40,695 nt of DNA from Mesobacillus boroniphilus JCM 21738. Lineage in GTDB: Bacteria > Bacillota > Bacilli > Bacillales > Cytobacillaceae. The stretch lies in NCBI RefSeq assembly GCF_000517385.1, contig NZ_BAUW01000030.1:1-40695 (forward strand), given 5' to 3'. Shown piece by piece: positions 1 through 7,348 of this stretch. The position numbers were made by a program, and so were the translations under genes. A model generated the notes under the pieces. It saw only the letters and a program-made list of their open reading frames with translations, ran no database searches and was not told the origin of the DNA. How positions within the stretch are numbered: position 1 is the first letter of the stretch; each line of letters opens with the position of its first letter.

Positions 1-15
1 TGGATTTCCAAATAA

Positions 16-53
16 CATAATGAACTTCGGTAATTCAGCCGGAGTTCATTATG
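16..53. terminator. Long hairpin upstream of livG
   Basis: Positions 16-30 and 39-53 form a 15-bp inverted repeat with one G-U-type mismatch and an 8-base loop. A weak T-rich stretch (CTTTTG) follows. It probably ends a gene left of the window and could equally be a processing site inside the transporter operon, whose substrate-binding-protein gene may lie upstream. The structure is seen; the role is inferred. Confidence 0.5.
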
Positions 54-103
54 CTTTTGCTGAATCGTTACTTAGGTGTTATTCGAATAAGGTGGTGAAG
101 TAT

Positions 104-877
104 ATGACGGCAATTATCGAGACGAAAGAGCTTAGCATTACATTTGGCGGCCATACCGCGGTAGACTCTGTCAGCATCTCAGTTCCGCATAATCATTTCA
201 AATCAATCATCGGTCCGAATGGTGCTGGGAAAACGACTTTCTTTAACCTGTTGAGCGGGCAGCTCGCGCCGACGAAAGGACAGGTCATGTATAAAGGCAG
301 TGACATCACGAAGCTCTCACCGACCAAAAGGACAAGGGCAGGAATTGGACGGTCCTTCCAGATCACCAATGTATTCCCCAATCTGACGGTGATGGAAAAT
401 GTCCGTCTAGCGGTGCAGTCACATGAAGGAGTCCGCTATCAGATGCTGAGGCATTTCCGTTCTTTTAAAGAATTTGAGGAGCAGGCAGAAGAGTGGCTGA
501 AGCTTGTTTTGCTGAATGACAAGAAGGATGCACTTGCAACAAACCTTGCCCACGGTGAAAAAAGGAAGCTGGAGATCGCAATGCTTCTTGCTTTGAACAC
601 AGAGGTGCTGCTGCTTGATGAACCGACAGCAGGCATGTCTCTTGAAGAGGTTCCGGCAATCCTGGAGGTAATCAGGAAAATTAAACAACGCGGCGACCGG
701 ACGATCATCTTGATTGAACACAAAATGGATATGATCATGGATCTTTCTGATACCATCATGGTCCTGTTCAATGGCGCCTTGCTTGCTGACGGTACGCCAA
801 AGGAAATCATGAAAAATGAAACGGTCCAGTCTGCCTATTTGGGAGGTTTGCATAATGAGCACGCTGCTGAAGCTTGA
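104..877 (+). CDS. livG: Liv-type ABC transporter ATP-binding protein LivG
   Basis: Cytoplasmic ATPase of a branched-chain amino acid/HAAT-family ABC importer, 257 aa, which is normal for LivG. It has a Walker A (GPNGAGKTT, about residues 38-46), the LivG-type insert with GIGRSFQ and NVFPNLTVMENV, a signature loop reading LAHGEKRKLEI instead of LSGGQ, and a Walker B (LLLDEPTAGMS). ATG 104 is chosen because an AAGGTGGTGAAG ribosome-binding site precedes it; the frame is open further upstream but the alignment starts here. It overlaps livF by 23 bases. This family carries amino acids, urea, amides or aromatic and organic acids, so the substrate cannot be told from this subunit. The neighbouring CoA-ligase and reductase genes hint at an organic acid. 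Confidence 0.9.
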   Translation: MTAIIETKELSITFGGHTAVDSVSISVPHNHFKSIIGPNGAGKTTFFNLLSGQLAPTKGQVMYKGSDITKLSPTKRTRAGIGRSFQITNVFPNLTVMENVRLAVQSHEGVRYQMLRHFRSFKEFEEQAEEWLKLVLLNDKKDALATNLAHGEKRKLEIAMLLALNTEVLLLDEPTAGMSLEEVPAILEVIRKIKQRGDRTIILIEHKMDMIMDLSDTIMVLFNGALLADGTPKEIMKNETVQSAYLGGLHNEHAAEA

Positions 878-1562
878 ACAGGTTGAAACATTCATTGGAC
901 AGTATCACATCCTTCAAGGCATCTCATTTGAAGTGCCGAAGGGGGAGGTTACCGTACTGCTGGGCCGAAACGGTGCCGGGAAAACAACGACACTCAGGAC
1001 AATAATGGGCCTGAACCCGGCTGCTAAAGGTTCGGTTCAATTTAAAGGAAAAGAAATCAAGAGTCTGCCGACCTATACGATTGCCAATAACGGGATTGGA
1101 TATGTTCCAGAAGACCAGGGGATTTTGCCGGCCTAACCGTAGAAGAAAATATCAAGGTGGCAGTCAAAAAGGAGAACGATGAGACCCAACAGCGACTGAA
1201 TTGGATTCTTGACCTTTTTTCCTGATTTGAAAAAGTTCTGGAAAAAACCAGGCGGGCTTTTGAGCGGCGGCCAAAAGCAGATGCTTTCTATCGCAAGAGC
1301 ATATGTCAATGACAATGAACTTCTCTTGATCGATGAACCGAGCAAAGGCCTCGCTCCGATCGTTGTCGAGAAGGTAATGGAATCCATCCAGCAAATGAAG
1401 GATAAAACGACAATTATTCTTGTTGAACAAAACTTCATGATGGCCAGCACGATTGGCGACAGCTTTTACATCATCGATGATGGCAGGACGGTTTCGAATG
1501 GCTCGATGAACCTCCTCCGCGAGGACGAAGAAATGAGACGGAAATACCTCGGCATTGCGTAG
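855..1562 (+). CDS. livF: Liv-type ABC transporter ATP-binding protein LivF, with two compensating indels
   Basis: Second ATPase of the Liv importer, about 235 aa. It shows Walker A (GRNGAGKTT), the LivF phrase GIGYVPEDQGI, the signature LSGGQKQML and Walker B (LLLIDEPSKGLAP). The ATG lies inside the end of livG, 8 bases after GGGAGG. As written, the frame stops at TAA 1134-1136. Adding one T to the T-run at 1123-1126 gives GIFAGLTVEENI, and removing one T from the T6 run at 1215-1220 gives DLFPDLKKFW. The two changes cancel, so about 30 codons between them are out of frame while the rest is intact. Paired homopolymer errors are far likelier than a true pseudogene. It should pair with LivG under the LivH/LivM permeases. 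Confidence 0.87.
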
Positions 1563-1579
1563 GAAAGGGGGAAGCAAAA

Positions 1580-3457
1580 GTGGATGTTTTGATTAACTTA
1601 AGCCTTAACGGTCTTGCCACGGGAATGCTGATCTTCCTTCTGGCAGCCGGACTTACTTTGATTTTCGGGTTGATGGATGTACTAAACTTTGCCCATGGTG
1701 GATTGTTTGCCTGGGGCGCGTACAGCGGCATATGGATTTATACCTCGACCGGAAGCTTTTTTATTGGGATCATCGGTGCCATCCTTACTGGGATGATCCT
1801 CGGAATTGTAACCGAGCGCTGGATCATTAAACCTGTGTACGGCAACCATGTACAGCAAATATTAATCACGCTTGGCTTGATGCTTGTTTTATCGGAGATG
1901 TTAAAAGTGGTCTGGGGACCTAACCAGATTTCAGCGGTAACCCCTGATTACCTTTCAGGCAGCTGGGAGTTTGGCGGGATCATCATTATAAAATACCGGG
2001 TTTTCATCATAGCTGTCGGGTTCGCGGTATTCCTGGCCGTACAATACTTGCTTAAAAAGACGAAAATTGGCCTGGTTGTCCGCGCGGGTGTCATGAACAA
2101 GGAAATGGTCCAATCACTCGGAGTAAACATTCAGAGAGTATTCATGTTCGTGTTCATGATTGGTGCCGGAATGGCCGCTCTTGGCGGGATGCTGCTAGGA
2201 CCATATTCCGGGGTGATTTATGCGGATATGGGGATGGAATTCGCGATCCTCGCGTTCATCGTAGTGGTCATCGGCGGAATGGGCAGCTTTACAGGCTCGG
2301 TGATGGCTGCAATTCTGGTTGGATTGTCAGGTTCATTCATGGCCTATTATGTTCCAGACCTTGCGCTGGCAGCAAACATGCTGCTTATGGCAGTCGTGCT
2401 GATCTTCAGCCACAGGGCTTATTCGGGGCAAAGGGGTGAGGAGATGATGACAAGAATATTTTCAAATCGCATGAACATCTTATATTTGCTTGTCGCCGGG
2501 TTCCTGGCAGTGCTTCCATTTGTCTACGATTCAAGAAGCTTGCTCATCCTTCTCTCCCAGGTGTTCATTTTTGCCGTATTGGCAATGAGCTATGACATCC
2601 TGCTAGGGTATACGGGTATCGTCTCGTTCGGCCATGCGATGTTCTTCGGCATCGGGGCTTACACAGTTGGTGTCTTTATGAAGAGATTCGAACCAGAAAC
2701 AAGCTACTTTTTGCTGGCTGTTCTGGTCACGATTTTACTGACTGCTGTGGTCAGTTATTTCGTCGGGCTTTTGACACTGCGGCTGAAAAGTCATTTTTAC
2801 GCAATGCTGACGATGGCATTCGCTGGATTGTTTTTAGTACTCGCTGAAAAATGGCGCACAGTTACTTATGGAAATGATGGCTTCACTTTCAGGGTGCCGG
2901 ATTTCCTCAAGGACAGGACAGACTTTTACCTGATCTGCCTTGGTGCCATGGTCATTGTCTTCATTTTATTAAAAAGATTCACCAATTCCCCACTCGGAAG
3001 GGTTCTTCAGGCAATCAGGGAAAATGAGCAGCGGACAGAATCGCTCGGATATAGCGTTTTACAATATAAAATCATTGCCAGTGTCGTATCGGGCGTCATC
3101 GCTGGTATTGCAGGTATTTTATACGCTGTTTCCCTGAGGTTCGTTAACACGAGTGTTTTTACAATGGATATCACACTGGATGCATTGCTGATGACGATCA
3201 TTGGCGGAGTCGGTACGCTTGTTGGGGCAATTATAGGCGCGGGAATCATCGAGTTTTCCCATCACTGGCTGACAGAACTGGCAAAGGTTCACTGGATTTT
3301 CGAAAGATGGATCATCTTTTTCGGAATCATTTATATTCTCGCTGTCATGTTCTTCCCTCAGGGGATTGTCGGTTCCTTGCAGAAGCTGAAATTCAGAAAG
3401 AAAAAGAAAGCTTCGGTTCCGGTTGAATCAGAGACTGTAAGCCAGGGAGATTTGTGA
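1580..3457 (+). CDS. Liv-type ABC permeases LivH and LivM, read as one ORF
   Basis: The 625-aa reading frame is LivH (residues 1 to about 286) followed directly by LivM (about 289-625). The LivH half starts with the typical GLATGMLIFLLAAGLTLIFG segment, and the LivM half carries LGYTGIVSFGHAMFFGIGAY. Both are multi-pass membrane permeases. The GTG at 1580 follows a GGGGG ribosome-binding site by 8 bases. At the junction lies a good ribosome-binding site (GGGGTGAGGAG) directly before ATGATG at 2444. If the G4 run at 2425-2428 had one more G, livH would end at TGA 2437-2439 (286 aa) and livM would start at 2444 (337 aa), both textbook lengths. The fusion may therefore be an indel artefact, although fused LivHM proteins are known. 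Confidence 0.87.
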   Translation: MDVLINLSLNGLATGMLIFLLAAGLTLIFGLMDVLNFAHGGLFAWGAYSGIWIYTSTGSFFIGIIGAILTGMILGIVTERWIIKPVYGNHVQQILITLGLMLVLSEMLKVVWGPNQISAVTPDYLSGSWEFGGIIIIKYRVFIIAVGFAVFLAVQYLLKKTKIGLVVRAGVMNKEMVQSLGVNIQRVFMFVFMIGAGMAALGGMLLGPYSGVIYADMGMEFAILAFIVVVIGGMGSFTGSVMAAILVGLSGSFMAYYVPDLALAANMLLMAVVLIFSHRAYSGQRGEEMMTRIFSNRMNILYLLVAGFLAVLPFVYDSRSLLILLSQVFIFAVLAMSYDILLGYTGIVSFGHAMFFGIGAYTVGVFMKRFEPETSYFLLAVLVTILLTAVVSYFVGLLTLRLKSHFYAMLTMAFAGLFLVLAEKWRTVTYGNDGFTFRVPDFLKDRTDFYLICLGAMVIVFILLKRFTNSPLGRVLQAIRENEQRTESLGYSVLQYKIIASVVSGVIAGIAGILYAVSLRFVNTSVFTMDITLDALLMTIIGGVGTLVGAIIGAGIIEFSHHWLTELAKVHWIFERWIIFFGIIYILAVMFFPQGIVGSLQKLKFRKKKKASVPVESETVSQGDL

Positions 3458-3636
3458 TGGAAACAAAGCAAGTTACTTCATTCGTACTTCGTTTCCAGCT
3501 CGCAGACATCGAAATGGGCAGCGGCAGAAAATACTGGAGAGTCAAGGTAACATATGTGCAGGAAGAAAAGGAAGCAGTGTTTGAATCCGTAGAGTCGGCA
3601 ATGGAATTTATTAAAGAGATTGTTGGAGAATCATAG
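3457..3636 (+). CDS. Small conserved-looking protein, unknown function
   Basis: A 59-aa acidic protein in the transporter operon. Its ATG shares a base with the permease stop codon (TGATG), and a GTG immediately before is an alternative start. CCAGGGAGA lies just upstream. There are no membrane segments and no cysteines. The pattern of short strands ending in a helix (FESVESAMEFIKEIV) suggests a compact alpha-beta fold. I do not recognise a family. Translational coupling to the permease and its place before the condensing enzyme argue that it is a real gene of this unit. Confidence 0.6.
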   Translation: METKQVTSFVLRFQLADIEMGSGRKYWRVKVTYVQEEKEAVFESVESAMEFIKEIVGES

Positions 3637-3694
3637 AGTTAGTTTTTACTGTTCAACTTCAGCGCTTGCGCTTTTTTAAAAAGGAGGGGAGAAG

Positions 3695-4708
3695 ATGCAG
3701 ATTGGCATTGTCAGTACGGGAATTTTCCTTCCTGAAAATTACATCACAGGAGCAGAAATTGCCCAGTTGGCAGGAATTCCCGAACGAGTTGTGGGAGAAA
3801 AAATGGGAATCAAGAAAAAACCAGTGCCCGGTCCGGGTGACCATACATGTGAGATGGGAATCAAGGCTGCGAGGGTTGCATTGGAAAAAGCAAACATGGA
3901 TCCGTTGGACATCGATCTTGTCATCTATATTGGCGAGGAATACAAGGAGTATCCATTATGGACAGCCGGAATCAAGCTGCAGGAGGAAATCGGTGCAAGG
4001 AATGCCTGGGCCTTCGATACTGCCCTAAGGTGTGGAACGACTGTGATGGCTCTGAAACTCGCAAAGATGATGCTCTCTGATCCGGAAATCAATAACGTCC
4101 TCCTCGCTGGAGGCTATCGCAATGGTGATTTCATAGATTACCAGAATCCGAGGACAAGGTTCATGTACAATCTCGGGGCCGGCGGCGGTGCAATTTTATT
4201 GAAAAAGGGCCATCAGGAGAATGTGCTGTTCGAAACAGAAATGATTACGGATGGGTCTTTTTCGGAAGATGTCGTGGTGGTTGCCGGCGGGACAAAAAAT
4301 CCGATTTCAGCAGAGAATCTGGCGCGAGGTCTTTATCAGCTTGATGTGCTCGACCCACAGGGGATGAAGGAGAGGCTCGAGCAAAAGTCGATGGCCAATT
4401 TCCTAAAGGTCATCCGGCGGTCCGTTGAGAAAAGCGGTTTTTTAGAAAAAGACATATCCTACGTCGGGATGCTGCACATGAAGCGGTCGGCACATGATTT
4501 TGTATTGAGGGAGCTAGGGCTTGCGGAAGAAAAATCTATCTACCTCGAAGACTATGGGCATATTGGACAGATCGACCAGATCCTATCGCTGGAACTGGCA
4601 GAAAAGGCAGGGGAATTGAAGGATGGGGATGTTGTCGTTCTTGTCAGTGCCGGGATTGGTTATGCATGGGGTGCAACAACTATTGTTTGGGGAAAGGGTG
4701 TGCAGTAA
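3695..4708 (+). CDS. KAS III/HMG-CoA-synthase-like condensing enzyme
   Basis: A 337-aa thiolase-fold protein in the 3-oxoacyl-ACP synthase III family. The start follows a strong AAGGAGGGG. The likely nucleophile is Cys113 in TALRCGTT. His261 in MLHMKR aligns with the FabH HQAN histidine, and the C-terminal glycine loop (SAGIGYAWGA) matches FabH. The FabH asparagine (YGNTS) is replaced by His289 (DYGHIG). Glu81/Glu82 sit where HMG-CoA synthase has its catalytic acid. It is therefore unlikely to be the housekeeping FabH and may join or cleave acyl-CoAs in a catabolic or specialised pathway. It overlaps the hydrolase gene by one base, and an FabG-like reductase follows. The exact reaction is unknown. 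Confidence 0.8.
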   Translation: MQIGIVSTGIFLPENYITGAEIAQLAGIPERVVGEKMGIKKKPVPGPGDHTCEMGIKAARVALEKANMDPLDIDLVIYIGEEYKEYPLWTAGIKLQEEIGARNAWAFDTALRCGTTVMALKLAKMMLSDPEINNVLLAGGYRNGDFIDYQNPRTRFMYNLGAGGGAILLKKGHQENVLFETEMITDGSFSEDVVVVAGGTKNPISAENLARGLYQLDVLDPQGMKERLEQKSMANFLKVIRRSVEKSGFLEKDISYVGMLHMKRSAHDFVLRELGLAEEKSIYLEDYGHIGQIDQILSLELAEKAGELKDGDVVVLVSAGIGYAWGATTIVWGKGVQ

Positions 4709-5609
4709 TGGAAAAAACGGCAGTGGAATTGAAGAAGGTTGACTTGCCAAATGGTGAAACAATTGCTTATAGAGAACGGGATGGCGGAACCAAAAATGTT
4801 CTGTTGATCCACGGAAACATGACATCTTCCAAACACTGGGACTTGTTGATTGATCAAATAGATCCCGAATATAAAATATTCGCTGTGGACCTGCGGGGAT
4901 TCGGGGAGTCCAGCTATCACAAGCCAATCATGTCCATCAAGGATTTTTCTGATGATGTAAAGATGTTTGTCGATGTAATTGGATTGAAGGATTTTGCTCT
5001 TGTTGGCTGGTCGACGGGAGGAGCAGTAGGTATGCAGTTTGCCGCTGATTACCCAGGTTATTGTGAAAAACTTGTATTGCTCGCCTCTGCATCAACGAGA
5101 GGATATCCTTTCTTTGGCACGAGTGAGGAAGGTCTGCCGGATCTTAACAACCGACTGGTTACTTATGAAGATGTTAAAGCGGATGCTGGTAAAACGATTG
5201 CCGTCCAGACGGCCTATGACCAGCAGAATAGAGGATTTTTAAAAGCAATGTGGAATATGTTGATTTATACCGATCGTCAGCCGGAAGAACGGCATTATGA
5301 TGAGTATGTTGATGATATGCTGACACAGCGTAATTTGGCTGAAGTCTACCATTCTCTTAATATTTTTAACATTAGTCCGTTAAATAATGGCTTGAAGGAT
5401 GGAACGGACCAGGTGAAGGATATCCAGATTCCTGTGCTTGTGCTCCGGGGTGACCGGGATCTCGTAGTTACAAGCAGGATGGCAGAGGAAATTGTTGAAG
5501 ATTTTGAGGGACGGGCAAGGTTTGTGGAACTGAAAAATTGTGGCCATTCGCATTAGTCGATGACCTGGATCAGCTGTTGCAGCATATCGAAGGATTTTTA
5601 GCAGAGTAG
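4708..5609 (+). CDS. Alpha/beta hydrolase, frameshifted near the C-terminus
   Basis: An alpha/beta-fold hydrolase of 300 aa once repaired. It has the oxyanion-hole strand LLIHGNMTSS, the nucleophile elbow GWSTGG (Ser in GxSxG), the acid in VLRGDRDLV and the catalytic histidine in CGHS. It starts at ATG 4708, overlapping the stop of the condensing-enzyme gene (TAATG). As written it stops at 5554-5556. One extra C near 5550-5552 gives CGHSPLVDDLDQLLQHIEGFLAE and the natural stop at 5607-5609, which puts the end 12 bases from the reductase start. Likely acts on a thioester, ester or lactone made by its neighbours; the substrate is unknown. Confidence 0.85.
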
Positions 5610-5621
5610 GAAGGTGTTTTT

Positions 5622-6362
5622 ATGAGATTAAAAGATAAGGTAGCAATTATTACTGGGGCAGCGAACGGAATTGGGCTTGCTGCAGCTAAGACTTTTGCCC
5701 GTGAAGGTGCCAAAGTGGCAATGGCGGACTTCGATGAGGAAACAGGAACGAAGCGTTCAGCTGAACTGTCAGCTGAGGGCTATGACGTCGCTTTTTTTCA
5801 GGTGAATGTTGCCGACAGGACCAGTGTTGACTCGTTGGTTCAAAATGTTCTAGTCCACTTTGGCAAAATTGATATTTTAATAAATAATGCAGGGATCACC
5901 AGGGATGGGATGCTTCATAAGCTTTCGGCAGAGGATTTTCAAAAGGTCGTTGATGTCAATCTGACCGGCGTGTTCCATTGTGCACAGGCCGTTGTGCCAG
6001 CAATGGTACAGCAGGGTTCAGGGAGAATCATCAATACATCATCCGTTTCCGGGATATATGGAAATGTGGGACAGACAAACTATGCAGCGACCAAAGCAGG
6101 TGTCGTCGGGATGACGAAAACATGGGCAAAAGAACTGGGCCGCAAAGGCATCAATGTAAATGCAGTTGCTCCTGGTTTTATTGAAACGGGTATGACCGCT
6201 GCAGTGCCGGCCAAAGTGATCGAACAAATGAAGATGCTTGTCCCGCTTGGCAGGCTCGGTTTGCCAGAGGATATTGCAGATGCTTATCTATTCCTTGCCT
6301 CGGATGAATCGAAATATATAAACGGCACGACTCTCCATGTCGATGGCGGGATTATGATGTAA
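5622..6362 (+). CDS. FabG-like short-chain dehydrogenase/reductase
   Basis: A 246-aa classical SDR, the same length as FabG. It has the cofactor motif TGAANGIG (residues 12-19), NNAG, the catalytic Ser in NTSSVSG, the YAATK active-site pair and the FabG-like ending FLASDESKYINGTTLHVDGG. It would reduce a 3-oxoacyl thioester (or oxidise the 3-hydroxyacyl form) with NAD(P)H. The ribosome-binding site AGGAAGGTG overlaps the end of the hydrolase gene, and a terminator follows at once, so it is the last gene of the unit. Context suggests a pathway enzyme rather than the fatty-acid-synthesis FabG. Confidence 0.9.
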   Translation: MRLKDKVAIITGAANGIGLAAAKTFAREGAKVAMADFDEETGTKRSAELSAEGYDVAFFQVNVADRTSVDSLVQNVLVHFGKIDILINNAGITRDGMLHKLSAEDFQKVVDVNLTGVFHCAQAVVPAMVQQGSGRIINTSSVSGIYGNVGQTNYAATKAGVVGMTKTWAKELGRKGINVNAVAPGFIETGMTAAVPAKVIEQMKMLVPLGRLGLPEDIADAYLFLASDESKYINGTTLHVDGGIMM

Positions 6363-6367
6363 GATTG

Positions 6368-6396
6368 AAAAGCGCACTTGCTGCGCTTTTTTATTT
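6368..6396 (+). terminator. Rho-independent terminator after the reductase gene
   Basis: AAAAGCGCA (6368-6376) pairs with TGCGCTTTT (6382-6390), with a 5-base loop and a T-run. It closes the livG-to-reductase transcription unit, so the acyl-CoA ligase downstream is transcribed separately. Confidence 0.9.
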
Positions 6397-6449
6397 TGGA
6401 TAGGTGTGGGGAAAGGAATGATTTCTATTCTATTGGAGAGTAAATTATT

Positions 6450-6772
6450 CAACCGGGAATAAATTTCTTTCAACCGGGAATAAAACTGCTCCAACCGGGA
6501 ATAAAACCATCCCAACCGTCTATAAATACGACCCAACCGTCTATAAATACGACCCAACCGTTTATAAAACTCCGCTAACCGTTGAAAAAATCGTCCCAAC
6601 CGTTTAAATAAATCTTCAAACCGCGAAAAGCCCTCCCAACTGGTATTAAAACTGTTCCAACTGGTATTAAACTCCGCTAAAATATAGTCTCAACCGTAAA
6701 TAAATCCGAGCTTACCGTAAATAAAATGATCTCAACCGTAAATAAATCCTCCAATCTCTCGAAAATAAACCC
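6450..6772. repeat. Tandem array of about 15 degenerate 21-bp units
   Basis: The core CAACCGnnnATAAA recurs at 6450, 6471, 6492, 6513, 6534 and 6555, then as variants at 6576, 6597, 6618, 6637, 6658, 6691, 6712, 6733 and 6752. Spacing is 21 bp except for two 19-bp units and one 12-bp insertion. Units at 6513 and 6534 are identical. On the minus strand the array reads as a 7-residue repeating peptide without a convincing start signal. It fills the gap between a terminator and the next gene. The minus-strand core (TTTATTCCCGGTTG) resembles the core of the 21-bp array at 31636-31761. Confidence 0.9.
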
Positions 6773-6904
6773 TAAAAGGCCAACTCACCCTAAAAAACAG
6801 CTAATTAAATGTTTATCTCACTTTCTAATTCCCTGATCATCACTTTAGGGTTAAATCCCCTCCAAAAGTGGTAAATGGTATTAAAAAAGGATGAGGTGCT
6901 GTAC

Positions 6905-7237
6905 ATGGAAGAAACAAAGCAGAAGTACTACTTTAATATAGAAAGCGGCGAGGTGCTGGACACGCCGGCTGAGCCGGAGGGCCATTTATTCACGTTGATT
7001 GCGACAGGTGAAGAGATCAAGGATCTGCGCGAATACCTGGAGGCAAACTATAAAGCAGACTGGGCAACATACGGAAATTCCCATCTGCATCCTTTCAAGG
7101 ACCCAGACCGTGAACATGCTGAATATGATGTATCGATGAAGGGAATATATGCAATGATTTACAGGCTTGGCGATGCCGAAGCGAAGAATCATGTAAGAAG
7201 CATGGGAATTCTAACAGAAGAAGAGTTGCATAGCTAA
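6905..7237 (+). CDS. Small conserved Bacillaceae-type protein, unknown function
   Basis: A 110-aa acidic soluble protein. ATG 6905 lies six bases after GAGGTG; an in-frame ATG at 6875 has no such site. The sequence has an N-terminal strand block (KYYFNIESGEV), then helices with HLHPFKDPDREHAEYD and a C-terminal IYRLGDAEAKNHVRSMGIL. No membrane segment or catalytic motif is evident. Similar small Bacillus proteins are sometimes labelled hydrolase/acyltransferase without evidence; I would not carry over that name. It sits between the 21-bp array and the acyl-CoA ligase and has its own hairpin. Confidence 0.75.
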   Translation: MEETKQKYYFNIESGEVLDTPAEPEGHLFTLIATGEEIKDLREYLEANYKADWATYGNSHLHPFKDPDREHAEYDVSMKGIYAMIYRLGDAEAKNHVRSMGILTEEELHS

Positions 7238-7241
7238 ACTG

Positions 7242-7270
7242 AACGCCACAGCATAATATGCTGTGGTGTT
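7242..7270 (+). terminator. Hairpin after the 110-aa protein gene
   Basis: ACGCCACAGCAT pairs with ATGCTGTGGTGT in a 13-bp stem with a 3-base loop, just after the stop codon. The downstream stretch AATTCTTTG is only moderately T-rich, so termination may be partial. Confidence 0.65.
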
Positions 7271-7348
7271 AATTCTTTGTTGTGTAACTATCCTGTAACT
7301 CCCTTTTCTTAAAATAAATCCATCATGACGAGAGAGGGAGAGATTGCG

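Noticed and set aside
855..1562. livF as a pseudogene
   Set aside because: Two opposite one-base changes in T-runs cancel, and all ATPase motifs are intact.
3695..6362. Housekeeping fatty-acid synthesis genes fabH and fabG
   Set aside because: The active-site asparagine of FabH is replaced, no fabF, fabD or acpP is nearby, and the genes are coupled to a Liv-type importer.
6450..6772. CRISPR-like or minisatellite coding for a 7-residue repeat protein on the minus strand (6288-6599)
   Set aside because: Units are too short for CRISPR. The minus-strand ORF has no convincing ribosome-binding site and runs antisense into the reductase gene.
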